The position numbers were made by a program, and so were the translations under genes. This document shows positions 37,479 to 51,385 of a stretch of 64,000 bases of DNA, one piece after another. The number at the start of each line of letters is the position of its first letter. The first letter of the stretch is position 1. The stretch is from Gavia stellata (Eukaryota; Chordata; Aves; Gaviiformes; Gaviidae): assembly GCF_030936135.1 (NCBI RefSeq), contig NC_082637.1:47556603-47620602 (forward strand). The letters run 5' to 3'. A model generated the notes under the pieces. The model was not told where the DNA came from. It worked only from the letters and a program-made list of their open reading frames with translations, and searched no databases.

Positions 37479-40400
37479 TGTCACCGGGCTTATCCGTCTG
37501 TCTGATCTGCTCACTCTTCTTACTCAAGATATCTTCCCAGGGTCCCCTCCACCACTCTTTACTGCCTGTGTGTGGATCTCATGTGAGAAAAATCTAAAAC
37601 ATGAGTTAAATGGTTAAATTTTTCTAGTCCAAGGGAAGTAAAAATACAGTGCTCCTGCTAAAGGTTTAGAAAAAGGGATAGGCATGTCATGTCATGATGT
37701 AGTAAGCTTTCTGTCAGAGAAAAGATACCCCAAGCCCAAATTGTACTTGAGCCTGGCTATTAACAAGGAGACAGCCTGAATACGTAACGATCCCATCTCT
37801 GAGGAAAGGATGACAGGCTGTTCTTTTTCTGTTCAGTGAATTACTTAATTAATGATGGATATGTGCATTTTATCTACCATTTACCTAACTGCTGTGATTA
37901 TGTTTTTTTAATTTTTAAGTACAGAAGAGGGAGTCAAATATGAAAGAGGTACAATCAGCTCTCCAGTCCAAGTGTCAGCCTCTTTATTGATTCCATTTTA
38001 CCTTATCTGGCTGAAATATCCCTGTCCTTCATGCTAAAATCAATTGCATCATAAGCCTTCCTCAGCCAGACCAATGGTACTTCTGAACAGAATACTACTA
38101 AACCATTATCCCAGAACAGTGTTTTTTCTCTGACTTTTAGAAACTGTCAACAGTTTAACTGCATTAAGGGTATTATATATATTGTGTTTTTAACTGGGCA
38201 CTGTTTCTAATGTTCATGTAGGCTATCTAGCCTACTGAGACAAATGTCTGTTTTTTCATGATTGATCACCATTACTGTACTTATGGAAAACTGTGTTCTT
38301 TTTGTGCTGAACCCAAGTTGGGGTTAAAAAGTACTATTTTTTTAAATTCCCTAAATCAATCATGGACATATTGTTATTAATCTTCTCTTAGTAAATCTTA
38401 GATTAATCCATACATATACACTTTAAACTGCCCTCTACATTTTCTGCAACCCAGAGGAGAACACCTTGTTATCAGGATAAATAAAATAGAAGTGGGAGAA
38501 ACCATAGTCTGTACTCCATTTGCAAAAACCTTTGCAAATCTGAACTCCATGCCTAACAGAAATACAAAGCAAAGGTTAACATTTGAAAAGGAAAAAGTAA
38601 ATGTAATACATATTGCATGAACGTATTATAGTTATATAAATTACTTGAAATCAAATGCTTTAGAAGATGACATGGCTTGAGTTTATAACAAAGGCTGAGG
38701 TTTATCAGATCAGCCTCTGATATGTAGCTTGGTATAAATGCTGAGGTAGTTGGGTAGTGTTTAAGAGAGAAGTCAGTTAACTTCCAGTGGTGTATCATTA
38801 GGCACCTCAAGAAATAAGTGGTGGGATTCAGCTGAATGTGTTTCAGAAAGGGCAGTGTTCTGTGGCTTTAGGATGTCATCCCTTCACAGCACTTCCCTTT
38901 CCCACTTCTCACAGCCATGGGGATGGGTATGCAGGCCCCCTGCACAGAGCACAGCTCTCACCAGTCATTTCTTCATCTTCAGCAGTACTGCTTGCTCAGC
39001 TCATCACTTGGGTTGCAGCAGTCAGTGGATTACAGGGGCATATATACTCTCATTTGAAATCTTTTCACACACAGTTACACCAGGCATCTTTGCTACAGCT
39101 CTGCTTATGAGGCTTAACAACATAGGATAGGTGCGGAAAGATACTCCAGGAGACTGGGAGTGTGGAGCCTTGTAAGTGAACTGAGTCAAGTCTGACACAA
39201 GAGGAAGAGCTGAGATATAGATAACAGTCTAGTTACTATAGTGATGAAGGGGCGTATATATTGAATCTGACAGCGTTCTTTTCAGCACATGACATAATTC
39301 TTATCTTTTCTAAAATAACAATATAATTTACAATAGCAAAAAAAAAGGCAAATGCGTAAACTGTGTATGCTGCTTTCAGGTATATGCATATTTATTTCAC
39401 AAAGCTGCAGTGGGAAAAAACTGCAAAATATCAAGCCTGGTAAGACAAAAAAACTGCATAAATAGATATACATGAGCTGCTCCATCAATGATCTAATGAC
39501 TCACTAACACTAATGCTTTCATGTAAACTGTTTGGTTATCTGGCAATACGTGGAATAGAATCTGATCGGTAACAATAGTCCTGTTTTAAAATCACCTCCC
39601 AGTTTCTGTTTTATTTGTAAAAACCTGCTGTTAGCCTCCTTTGTGACACAGCTCCCACAGAGTTCATAAAGAAGTGCATTATCAATTAATTTGTCTGCCT
39701 TCATTTCCCAGCTGTACATCAGTGTCATGCTATGCATTAAAATAGCTGTCTTCATAAATTTTCCAGTAGGAAATAAAAACAGAATGATACTTTGTGAAGC
39801 CTAACTGAGAACCGATAATATAGACATACAATGTTTTCACCACTGCAAAGAAAGAAGTTGCATTTCATACTGATAAAAATCCGTCCTGTTGAAAATTAGG
39901 AACAGACTCCCTGGTAATTTTTTCCTAAGAGGCTTTAAAATTTCTTTTTCTCAGGCCTTCAGTGTTCTCTACTGCAATGCATGTATTAATTATTTAATTC
40001 TTTTCTACTCTTGAATACTATTTCAAAGAAAGTTAACTGTTTCTTATCAAGGAGTATTTTCTTCAACTTTCATAAAATGATTGCATGTTTTAAGCTCTCC
40101 TCATCATGACACTGTTTAATTCTGCATTCTCCTCCTTTTTAAAAAGGCTTCTCCCAGGTCTGAATCTTCACTTTAGACAACAGAGTTGTTGGAACTAGTA
40201 TCCTGCGTGGAGCATTAATGCAGGCATTAAACGTTGATCTGCCTCATGGGTTAAATTGGTATGAAGGAAGAGCTGGGACAAGGTCTTGTAATGCTCATGC
40301 AGAATAGCTAGAGGTAGCTGGCTGAGGAGTGCCTCAGGTCCTCCTCCAGGGTTGTGTCTCACAATGGTTGCCCTGCATGTCTCTTATCCCTGGCTTGGAA

Positions 40401-40611
40401 GAGTGACTTCTAACGTGAAAGCTCATGTGTGTACAATGCTCATTTAATCTTTGGCTGACTTGCTGATACTGCTGACAGAAGGGCAAGTTTGAGCCATCTG
40501 CAGTGGTTGCGTTTTGGTGGACAACTTTGCTGTAGGATCTGGGCTGAGGTGGCCAACTCATTTCACATAGATTACCCAACAGCCTTCAGATATAGCAGTG
40601 GTGATTGTTAC

Positions 40612-40690
40612 TGACCTGGGCTGGATTCAAACTGGCAGTTAAAGCATGAAAGGCTCCATATGCCAGTATCTCCCCTGAGCCATTAGGTGA
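40612..40690 (-). mobile_element. Ancient tRNA-derived SINE remnant
   Basis: The plus strand reads CTGGATTCAAACTGGCAG, then GCATG, a CCATATGCCA spacer and CCCTGAGCCAT. This is the reverse complement of the head of tRNA-derived SINEs, where GGTTTGAATCC is the pol III B box and ATGGCTCAGG lies in the A-box arm. The element is decayed and no tail is visible. Confidence 0.5.
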
Positions 40691-40926
40691 CATATGGTTT
40701 CATTCTGAGAAAAATGATGCTAAGCTGATCTGAAATCATGTATGCAAAGGTTAAAGGCATCTTTTGCCATACCTCATGGGAGCTTTTTACAGATATTTGT
40801 ATCACAGGGGAGAAATCCATAGTGTGGAAATTATAGATCCTCTCATTCATTTAGTCTGCGTATTCATGTTAAATTGAATGATCAGTGGTATTCTAAAATG
40901 ACTGAAGAAACCTTCTGGCCTTACAG

Positions 40927-40976
40927 TTGGGTTTTTTTGTTTGTTTTGTAGGGTTTTTTGGTTTGGTTTTTTTTTG
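40927..40976. repeat. T/G-rich low-complexity tract
   Basis: GGGTTTTTTTGTTTG-type sequence continues for about 50 bases, with runs of up to nine T. Confidence 0.85.
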
Positions 40977-42474
40977 TGGACAGTGAGAGTAAAGATGGTT
41001 GCATACTTATTTGTTCTGTTTTCATCTGGCTGTGCTAATTGCTTATGAAAAAAATGTCTGTTCATTTAATTTTCATCCACAGTTGCCATGTCACCTGTCC
41101 AGAGTTCTTGTATAGCCTGGCCAACAGGACTCCTAAATCTGCTTTTGCTGCTTTTAGCTGATAGGCGCGGCTGAACTCCTATTTCTGTACTAATCTAAAA
41201 TACGTTCAGAAAAGCTTTTGAGAAAATTTTAGGAGGTGATTGGAGTGAGCTATCTGCAATTGAAGATCGTGTTGAAATTGTAATTTCTTCCAGGCTATGG
41301 ATAAAATTTAAAATATTCAATTTCCTTTTCCCGTTTGAGTGAGTCCTGGTATCTAAACAACAACGCAGAGATTAGCTTGACCTAATTTACATTTTGTGCA
41401 GTCCGGCAGAAAAAGAATCAGCAGACTACACTTCCTTCCGCCACCAAATGTTTAAGAAAGCTACTAAAATTGATCTTTAAGTACATGAATATTTAGAACA
41501 GCAAGGTGACCTCATAGCTAGGTCTTGACTGACAGTCTTGAGAGACACTTGACTGCCATTCTGAAAGACACTGAGTGGGGGAATGGGCCCAGGTTCATCT
41601 TCTGCTACTACTAGAGTTGCCCAAAAGTTTCAGTTGGAAGGTAAAACAAGACTAGGAGGAGCCCAGAATCTGGACTTACAAAAATCTGGTCACAAATGTG
41701 TCTTCCAAGACTTTTGTCAACACAAGAGAATTACTGCTATGCTTACCCGTACTAGTTCTCACCTAAAATGCTTATGGCATAGTCATTTTAAGTTGAAAAT
41801 ATGGCACAAAACCTGAAGCAGACCTGTTGATTTCACTGAGAATTTTGTTGCAAGTGTTTTTATTCTCCTCACATTTCCTTCTTTTTAGTATGCAATATAA
41901 GTACAGATACTACAGGGGGCATAGGAGACATGTCTTTATTCTCAGACATGGGTCTACAACTGTTACACCAAAGAAATGTTACTTCTGATTCCCCTGAACT
42001 TCTGTTGTAAATATGTCCCCAGAAGAAGAAAATATGCTTGTTAAGGGAGGGAAATTATACGTGAGAGCATGCCTCGAGAGGAGGTAGAGAATGATTGAAG
42101 TTTCAAGAGAAAGCCATAGGAGAAAAGGTCTTTTATAAACCACAGAGAAGCCTGGAGCATACTCTGTGGGTTCTGGAGGAAGAGATAAAACCAAGGAATA
42201 AAAAAAAAGTGTGCACTGATAGAATGATGTAAACTACCGGGGAAAGAAGAAGTGGTTGTGAAGAATGAAAATACATATCAGACACCTGCTTAAAATAAAG
42301 GTGTGACAGACTAGGAACCGATTTAGAAAGCGATCCTGTCACTAACTATCTAAGTCAGTTCATAAGCAACACAGGTGGAAAAGTGTTTTTAGCCTTTACT
42401 GCAAATAAGAGAAAATAGCATGTTTTTTAGTAATTCAATTCCATATGTCATTTTTGTAAACATATTATAAAATA

Positions 42475-42530
42475 CGGTTGGACCTGATGATCTTTTCCAA
42501 CCTAAATGATTCTATGATCCTATGAAATAC
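42475..42530 (+). mobile_element. CR1 3' tail fragment (sense)
   Basis: GGTTGGACCTGATGATCTTT leads to TTCCAACCTAAATGATTCTATGATCCTATGA, the CR1 3' terminus with its ATTCTATGA-type tandem end. Only the last 55 bp or so are recognisable, with the element on the plus strand. Confidence 0.85.
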
Positions 42531-43382
42531 TATTTAGCCAAAGAATTGGAGTTGGGAGTGTTAAACCACTGAGGATGACTGAGTGGATTGGAATGACTGG
42601 TTGCTGGAAAAATTCTGAGGACTGAACATATGAAATACAGTATGTATATTATCCCACACTCAGTATATTTTGCTTCACTTTGTTTCTGTGCTGTGTCAGT
42701 CCTCTGTTTCTTTTTCTACTTTATGATATCAGGTATAATTAACAGCAGTTTGGCTGTTTTTTTTCCCTAGAGCCATCTACAAAATCTCCCACTCTGTGTG
42801 TTTGTGTAGCTTTCTTAAGCACAACCATGAAAAGAGCTGTCAAAAAAGCTGTCATGAGCTGGGCAGGGGTCAGTGCTAATTAACAGAAGGACTCGGAAAA
42901 GGAATAGTCTGATTCTGAGATCAAGCTTGGCATGTTTGGGCAGAAAAGAGCTAGGCAACACAGTTGTTTCTTTTAGTGTGAGAGCTCATAAAGCCACAGA
43001 AGAGGAAGCTGCAATAGCAAAGACGAGGAGATGAAGCAGACATGTGAGGATTTTAGTCGTGATGCTCTTCAGGCAGTGACACTCCCAACCTGCTGCTTGC
43101 TGGGTGGTAAGGAAGGAGAGAGGGCAGACAGCTCAAGGATCAAGTTCAAGGTTCAAAACTGGGTCAAATTTTTCAGTTGCTTAAAATTTTTGCAGTGTTG
43201 TTCAATTTTAAGTGTAAATCAGCACAGTTTCACTTAATAGAGGCTAGAAGGCCTGAAGGTATAGCTGGTGAGGAAGTGAGGAAAACCGCATACATTTATC
43301 TGTTGATGGGAGCCAGAGAAGGAGAAAAGTCACTCGTGGCATTGCCCAAGTATCTTCTGAGCAGAAATGGCAGCTGAAGATC

Positions 43383-43503
43383 ATTTCAAAACATGTAGAT
43401 GTGGCACTTCGGAACATTGTTTAATGGGCATGGTGGTGTTGGGTTGATGGTTGGACTTGATGATCTTACAGGTCTTTTCCAACCTTAATGATTCTGTGAT
43501 TAA
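43383..43503 (+). mobile_element. CR1 3' end fragment (sense)
   Basis: GTGGCACTTCGGAACATTGT and GGGCATGGTGGTGTTGGGTT are followed by GGTTGGACTTGATGATCTTA and the tail TTCCAACCTTAATGATTCTG. This is a well-known avian CR1 3' end, truncated on its 5' side. The neighbouring fragment at 42475 is in the same orientation but is a different subfamily variant. Confidence 0.87.
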
Positions 43504-46500
43504 AGCTGGTTTTACTGTCTGAAGACTGATTTGTAAGTTTTCCATGTGAGGACAGGGCTGTTTTATCCCAAGGCGACTGCTTCCCATAGGGAAAACTAAT
43601 CATTTACATTCAGTCTGAAACACAGCTAAACTGTGTAAGCCTAAATACTACATACGTCTCTGCAGAGTGTGAACCAGGATCTGGTATAAAATTTACACCA
43701 GCAGTGGATATACAGCTTAGTAATGTGACTCAGGTTTTAAGCAGGTGGTTATTCTAGTGGATCTGCTCTGATTTTTGCTATTTTATACTCCAGGGCTATA
43801 AATCTTTACCACTTTTTAGTGTTTTACCCCTTAGAGAGGCTCTTTTTTTTTTAAAGTTACACGCTGATCTAAATTTTAACATAATTATGAACAGAATGTG
43901 AAGTGTATGCATTTTAAAACCTTGTAACTTGATATAGTTAAATCAACACTTGAGTAATAAATGATTATTTTATGCAGGTTAACCAAGGTCTTTTTCATTT
44001 GCACATCTGTTTCCAATAGGTGGCACTCAACAATTTCTGTAAATGTTATGCTGTTTGAGCCTGAACTCTTGCAAAAGCAGAAGAGTCTGTGTAAATAATG
44101 AAAAATTGATTTGTAATTCTTTTATTTTAGACATCACACCGAAACCTTATGTGTTTATGAATTATATGTTCAAGGCTGTAAACTGGGGAAATTACAGGGG
44201 AAGAGGAGAAAGAAATTTGTGGAATTGTTGGTTTATAAAATGTTGTGAAATGCGCTACAGTAATTTGATATAGTATTCTCCAGTCATCTCCTGAGACTAA
44301 TACAGTCCTTGCCCAGGAAGTCTGGAGTGCCTGATGTGGAGGCAGATCCCTGCCTGGTGTGTTCTGGAATTTGATTCAATGAAGGGGAGATTCTTCTGGC
44401 CCTCAGAAGAGCTGCTGCCAGTGAGAGAAAAAGGGAAAGAATAGAGCTGAAAGAGAGAGCATATTACAGGAGGACACAAGAAGGAACTACAAGGCTGGAT
44501 TTACCTAAATTCACAATAATGGTAAAATATTCTGAGTAGGTCAATGTGCTTACTCCTAAAGCTGAGCTGACTTCAACAGTCTGCCATTCTTTGGCTGATG
44601 AATGAAGCTGGGGTGAAATCCTGGCAACACTGAATGCAATGGCAGAGCTCCATTAAGTTGAAAGGGCTGAGATTTTACCTTGTGGCACTTATCCTCCATC
44701 CCTCTATAGCCATCACCTGTGCTACGGAGAATAGCAAAACTGTGGGAAAAAACATGACTTGTTCTGAATGCTCTTTAAATCCAGTTTAGCAAAAAAAGAA
44801 AAAGTGCACGTTCTTTGCTTTACATGAAGCAAATTTGGTGACTCAGTGCAGTCACTCTGTGTGCCAAGCAGAGGAAGGGCATACAATTCAAAAGACTGGG
44901 GCATCTCATTCCAGAAGAGCTTGGTCTGCCAAGCAGCAGCGTTAGGACTGAGACCTTGTTATGCTGCTGCTATTATATGTGTTTCCCATGGATCTTTAGT
45001 TTTATTCAGGATAGTCAGTCTTGCACAGTGAAACTTTGGCAACGTGAAAAATAATGCCTTGGTGATTTCTTAGTTTATAGGTGCTATTTTAGACATTCAG
45101 CCTGTCATTCTGGGTAACAGTTCATCCTTCCCTCTACCCAAAAGACACAAATTTGAAGGTAAAATATGTTTCTGAGTTTACATACAGTGTATTAACAAAC
45201 TGCTAGTTCCATATCCTAAGGGATAGTTTGGCATGGTTAATGGAGGTGGCAACCAAAATCCCTGAAGTGTAAAAGTGTTTTTTATCTAACCTCACTGAAA
45301 TCTGGCAAGGGAAAACCACAGGTAATATTAATTAAGAAGTTTTGCATTGTGTAGATTTAGTTTCATTTTTGCAGTAAAAGGCGCAGGATTTGCCTTCACT
45401 GCAGGTTTACTTGGAACACACATAGCTTTACCCTATATTAAATTTGTTATTTTTAATTTTGATGGGATGAGTGAGCATCAATACACAAAACCAATACGTA
45501 AACATGTATTGCCTGATTGTGCAGAGCTGTGTATATGCGCATAATAGGGAACTTTTTGGAACATTAACCACATTGTAGAAAGTCTACCCTTTTGACAGCT
45601 GCTCAGATTGCTACTTTGCCATGCCCTTCAAATCATGTTTGGTCAGAGGACCTCACTGTCTTTTTGTGTTGTCTATATTTGTGTTGATCAATCTGTCACA
45701 CCAAGTTAAACAACACTACAGCTGGACTGTGCAATATACTTTATTTTTAGGTTTCTGGAAAAGGTTTGTGTCCCATGTGAGAGCTATGGAGGAAAGGCAT
45801 CATTATGGAGGAATCCTAACTGTAAATTGAACTACATAATTTCCTCCGTCCCCAAATTAGCAGTATAAGGTAAGAGAGATTGGATTTCAAAAGCTGTGGC
45901 ATTCTTCCCTCTGTTCCAGTTTACTTGTCCTTGATTCATCTGGAGAGAAAACAAGCATGTTAAAAGGCAGTATAAAGCAGATAACTTCCATGTACAAATA
46001 AGCATCTCTCAGCCTCATGAAGGTTTGAAAAGCCCAGCTATTTATCATGTTACAGTCTTGCTAATTGCCTGGTTTCAGATATCAAAGCAATATGATCATA
46101 CTTGTCAGGCAGAGGAGTGAATTTCTTGTTGTGCCTTCCTGGCGAAGGGTTCAAAGTTTTAGGTCCTCCTTTGCCTCATTTGTTCATCCTTCTTGCTGTC
46201 CTACAAGGGCCAAGATTTGGCTGCTTTGATAATTTACTTGTTGTAATAAATCTGAAAAGTGTTTGATTGGGCTGCGTAGACTAACCCTGACTTTTCCTTG
46301 GTGCTGACCAAAACGGTTCACATAAGCTTGGTCTCTGTGACAGCTTCAGCTGGGTGTTTAGGACTCCAACATATCAGCTATGTCAGATTTAGCTGCAGGA
46401 GTTTTGGATGTTACCACCCACACCTGCCCGTTCCTCCTTACCAGCTGCAGGTTACTGCATTTCCAAGCCAGCATGACAGAATGGAAGTTGAGTCTGTACT

Positions 46501-48717
46501 TCAGTTGTCCCAGGTCAAGGACTCGTGTTTCAGTGCAAAACCTTCACTCTTGGCTTAAGGTAGTTCACCAAATTGTATCTGTATGCTTAGATGGGCTGGG
46601 AGCCTGGGAACCTGGGAGGCAGACAACTGGAACCAACAATTAGGTTTTCTTTTCTTAAAAAAAAAGATCAGATCTATCCAGGAATTCTGACTCTTCTTCT
46701 TGCTCTCCTTTTGCTTTTAACTCATCAAAAAACATTGAAAGCTATGGCTTGGCTATGAATAAATCTGTGAAATCATAATGTCTATATACATAATTGCGGA
46801 AGTATTTTACATATGCATATGCTGTATTTAATATTGAAATTTTATACATTATGTGTAATATATTGAATATACAAAAAATATTTTTGTTAATTATTGTTCA
46901 GCATTTTACTTTGTTCAAATGTATCTATGTTTTTTATGACAGTCTATGCCTACACAAAGTTAATTTTTAACAGAAAGCATATCTTGTATTTGGCTGTATT
47001 GAAGACCTAAGCTATATGAATGTCTGTGCTATAGAAAGAAGGGTTGGGGTTTTTGGCAGGTTTTTTAAATACGCAGTTCTCACAAATACAACTTGACATG
47101 AAATTTTAGGATCTTTTTAAGACTTCCTCAAAAAAGCAATACCGCATATGCTCTTGGAGTTCTGTATCATATAATAAAACCTTTCTTCAGGGAGTAGGTA
47201 AAACTATGTCAGTATATTACCTGGCAGTTGGGGAAAGATGCTAATTAAAGCATGAATTCAGTTACTGAAGCTTATTAGCCTATCCCTAACTAACAAGGCA
47301 AAAGCCCCCTGGGCGTTGGGAACTGAACTATATTGTGTTAAACTCGTTTCCCCTGTGAGAATTGTTGAGCTGCATCTTTTAATGATGCTTCCCCTCTTTG
47401 GAGACAAAGAAATGTTAAATGTTGTCAGTACCCTCCTTCCCAGTTTCTCTTTTAGCTCTGTCTGAATAACTTTCTGCTTTTACTTATTCTCGATGCAAAT
47501 TTTATTGAAATCTCAATTCCTTGTAAATTGGATCTCAAACTATCCTTTGAGTTTTATCTAGAGAAAACATAAAGCTACTAGGAATGACTGTTCCTCCTTG
47601 TCTCTCTCTTCATGCACTCTTAGTAACTCCATAGACAGTGAATTATTATTTTACTCATTTCTGTGGCACCTTTGCTCTGCTAGCTGACTAAGATATTCAT
47701 GTCTTGTAGTGTGACTTGAAGGTCATTAACACTGGACTCTGAGAAACTGCCAATGAAGAGAGAATTTTTAAGTCAGGACTCCTCACCAGTCCTGCTAATT
47801 TGATGAAGGAGGCACACTTAATCAATTGAGATTCATTATGAATTTGCTGGATTTCCTCTGCTGCTAGATGTAGTCAGAACTAGTCTCAGAGTTTTGAATC
47901 CCCCAAAAGCAAAGGCTTCCCAGTGGACCCTCAAAGCCTCACCAGGACTACAGCCAGGAAAGGTTAGCCAAAAGATGACTGCTCATTCTCAGGTCACATG
48001 AATCATTGAATGAAAAAAGCAGGGGGCCAATGTACCGTGGCTGTATGTTCACTCTTACTGCCGTAAAGCTGGAAGCAAGAAGCTATACTCTGCATTGATT
48101 CGATCTCCCTGGGGAGCTTCCAGGGTGTCTGGAAACACCCTGCACAATTCTCAAGGCAGCAAAAAGATAGGTGAACCTTCTGGATGTAGCCCTAGATATT
48201 GAAGACTGTTGGATCCAAACGATTTTCTGTGCATGAATTTATTACATGTGCCGTGAAATTGTTTGGTGTGGCTGCAGCGTATTTAATGCCCCCAGTGCGG
48301 TGTGGCATTCGGCAATCTGAATGTGAAGACACACCACATACCTCTTCCCCACTGCAGCTCCACTCCCAATTTCACTTACATGACGTTTCATTGTGCCAAC
48401 CCAAGGGGGCTTGTCAGACACCCCCTGGGTGAGCCAGGTCTCATAACCCAACAAAATCTCACCCAGGAAAACTCTGGTTAGGTTTCTGCAACACCAGAGG
48501 ATTGAATTAGCGACGTGCGAAGCCCTGCAGTTGCAGGGTGGAAGAGGCAGAGCTGATGCACAGGCGGGGCAGGGTGGGACACGGTCTTTCTGGTAGCAGT
48601 GAAGTGTTACAGTGGCTCAATCGTTCTGTGTGACTTTGTGAGCTCAGGAGGTTGAAACCAGCACAAGCCTCTCTTTGATAAAAGTAGTCCTATAGAGTGA
48701 TTTGCTTCTGGGGCAGG
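43504..48717. other. Intergenic region without recognisable gene
   Basis: About 5.2 kb. It contains the palindromic repeat at 44611-44680. An AT-rich segment of TATA/ATAT character lies at 46780-46900. No supported exon is seen; 46298-46643 and 48199-48432 carry ORFs without family resemblance. Confidence 0.5.
44611..44680. repeat. Ancient palindromic repeat (GTGAAATCCTGGC type)
   Basis: The left arm GGGTGAAATCCTGGC pairs with GGCTGAGATTTTACC (reverse complement GGTAAAATCTCAGCC), with the usual inner ACTGAATGCAATGGCAGAGC and CATTAAGTTG. This matches the 'GTGAAATCCTGGCCCCACTGAAGTCAATGG' repeat of amniotes. Confidence 0.65.
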
Positions 48718-48760
48718 ATAGAATCATTGAATCATTTAGGTTGGAAAAGACACTTAAGAA
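48718..48760 (-). mobile_element. CR1 3' tail fragment (antisense)
   Basis: ATAGAATCATTGAATCATTT and AGGTTGGAAAAGACACTTAA are the reverse complement of a CR1 tail. Nothing recognisable follows beyond about 48765. Confidence 0.8.
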
Positions 48761-49322
48761 ATAGTCTTTTGTCATCGTTTGCAGTGTAATAATTTGACTA
48801 TTTTAACTTATAATCAGCACTGACAGCTCTTGTATCTCAGATATCAGGATGTTTCAGGCTCTTTTAGTAAAAGCCTCTAGAGCTTGAAAGACTGAAGACA
48901 GACTGAAAGTCATGTTTTAGGGCTGATGCAAAAGATGCTTGAAGCCTGTTCAGTTGTAGGAAAAGGCCCAAAAGCTTGAAACTCCAGAACAATTAAGACC
49001 TCAGCATTTTTAGTGATTGATCTCTTGATTTTTAAAAAAGTATTATGAATTTCAGGAATGATTGATAGTCCATGAAGTTTGAATGCTAGGGATTGGCAGT
49101 ACCAAGTGTTTTTCTGTGCTGTTTGGGTTAAAAATTAGCATGACTTTAATGAGAACTCTACCACAAATTCTGACAAATGCTAACATAGGGAAAAAGGGCA
49201 CCTGAGAAGACTTCAAAGAACATGTTCAAAATTTTAATTTAAACAGTCTTTTATTTGCTTGGAGGAATATACAAAACCAGTTTAAAAGCTTTCTTTTCTG
49301 GGTCTTCTGTATGGCTCCAGAA
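48761..49322. other. Intergenic spacer
   Basis: AT-rich sequence between the CR1 tail and the LTR, with nothing recognisable. Confidence 0.5.
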
Positions 49323-49847
49323 TGTTACCAAAAATCGTAACCAAGAAAACTCTCCAAATCAAATGATAGTTTAGAAAGCCGACATTGGTTTATTGCAGCG
49401 CTGGGTGCATGGGGGATTTCTCCTCCTAACATGCACACCCAGTTGAAATCATGACAGGTATTTAAACAGTTAACAAAGTTAGTTATGCCTGCTGGTCCCA
49501 CCCCTTAGCTAACTATTGGTTAGGATCTTTCTTACTTCATTTTAAAGACACAGTTCTCTTTTAATTCACTACGCATGCCCAGAGAGTAGGGGGCATATTT
49601 GGGTTGGGGGCTTTTCTAGCTAGGAGATGTGGGTTTTCACATTATAATGAGGTAGGTCAGCCTTAGGACACCCATTTGGGGCATTTCACTGACTTTGCTG
49701 TTTGGTATGTAAACAATACCAAGTCTCAAGTTTGTATATCAGTCATTATCAGGAGACCCAGAAGCTCCTCGAAGGTGCTATATCTCATTATACTGTTTAT
49801 CTCAAGGTAAACAACATCAACATAACCCAATACAGCCAGTCACCACA
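49323..49847 (-). mobile_element. LTR of an endogenous retrovirus, family not named
   Basis: Read on the minus strand it has the layout of an LTR. It starts near TGTGGTGACTGGC (49847), has a TTTAAATA box at about 49455, then AATAAA at 49389-49394 with the TGT-rich region after it, and ends ...TTTTTGGTAACA at 49323. It is about 525 bp. The left end (TGTTACC on plus) is clear. The right end and target-site duplication are not resolved, and an internal region with a polypurine-like GGAAAAGGGC just outside 49847 could mean a 3' LTR of a degraded provirus. No retroviral gene is recognisable. Confidence 0.65.
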
Positions 49848-50472
49848 GCCAGCCCTTTTCCAGGAAAACTAATGCATATTTCAGTTTATGTGATGCAGTA
49901 TCTTCTTAACTTATCTGTACAAAGTTTGCACAAAGGGGTCTGTTCTTTGTATGCTAACTAAATTGTTTAAGTCTTTGGTATCAAGAGCACCTGTGCCCTG
50001 GCATTGTTGCCTTGACTTTAATTTCCATCTTCCATTTCTCTCTTGCTTATACATTCCTCCTCTTGTCATAGAGCCACACAGGAACCCGAAGAGAAACTTT
50101 GCCTCATGTGCACTGACCCAGGCTTGTCCTGTGATTTCCCCGCTACTGCAGCTGGGGGAGGCTGTGAAAAGTGGGGTGAAAGAAAATTGGGCGGTAGCTT
50201 TGGCTCTTAGCCCTGCTAGCAGGACCGCAGTTGTGGGGGCAGTTGCCCTGGGTGGCCATCCCTCTCGCATGGACTTCTTGCAGAGATCTGTGTGTCTTTT
50301 TGGCACTTGGAGAAGATGGTGGAGCCCCCACTCAGTGACACAGATACAGAGGTGTAGAACATGTCCTGCAGGAAAAGGCAAACCTTGGTTTCAGACTGAG
50401 AGAGCAGAAGCTCGGCTTGGCAGTGCTATCATGGGGACTTGAATGTCCCTTCTTTGACCTTGCTCCTCTGAC

Positions 50473-50530
50473 ACCCCCCCAAAAAAAACCCCAACCCCAA
50501 AACAACAGAAAACCAAAACAAAAGAACAAA
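50473..50530. repeat. C/A low-complexity tract
   Basis: CCCCCCC, AAAAAAAA, CCCC and AACC/AAAC runs make up a purely C/A stretch with single G interruptions, probably a decayed simple repeat. Confidence 0.85.
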
Positions 50531-51385
50531 AATCTTTTGCTCTGGAAGCAGCTTTATTTTGTGTTGAGCTTCCTAGAACCTGTGTGCCTGAGGCTGCTTG
50601 GGGGATGTGCTGGTTCTGTGTTTTACATTCCCTAGCATCGTTTTCCTCTGTGATGTATTCCTCCTATGGCTGGCAAAAGCCCAGGTGAAATTGTGCAGAA
50701 CACCAAATATTAAGAAACCAGGAGACAGAGCGCTGTGTCTGTGTTGCATCCAGATTGGAGATGGGGCATTACAAACTGACATTTTCCTAAACTTGAGATT
50801 GGAATTGCTGAAGCATTTAGGATAGTGTGTCTGCATGTACTTTTCTTTGGAACAGAAAAACTTATTTTTAACTGTAATTCCAGTCCTCCATGTGGAACGC
50901 TTTAATTGTTTCAGTTATCACTTACTAAATGATGCTGCTAGAAAAACTGTGTTTCACGCAGGTAAAATTCACATACATACGTTTATCTTGGTTTACTTTT
51001 TAATTGACATGTTAATCTGGAGTAATTTGAAGCATCTGAAGGCATAATTGATTGCTTTTATGTCTATTTGTTTTCAATGATTAAAAATTAATTTTCTGAG
51101 GCAAATCTTTGAAGTATTATTTTCTTGTTAGAAAATATATGTGTGTGCAAGTCAGCAGCTGCCCTGCAGCTTAGGAGATAACAGCTTGCAGATCAGGGAT
51201 ACATAGTAATTACATGACAGATCAGAGCAAAGCTCAAGAAGCCTGTCACATTGACTAGAATTCATGCTAAAAGGCCATATTTTTCCCAATTCAAATTTTG
51301 CTCATGTCTCTTGACAACATAAATAAAGCTCCTCTGTTGAAAAATCCTGCAGCCTAGCTGTGAATTCTTGTTGCCTACTTGCCAG

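Larger units (their letters stand above)
37479..42474. other. Intergenic region without recognisable gene
   Basis: About 5 kb, AT-rich. It holds a tRNA-like SINE remnant at 40612-40690 and a T/G-rich low-complexity tract at 40927-40976. No coding exon or RNA gene is visible. Confidence 0.5.
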
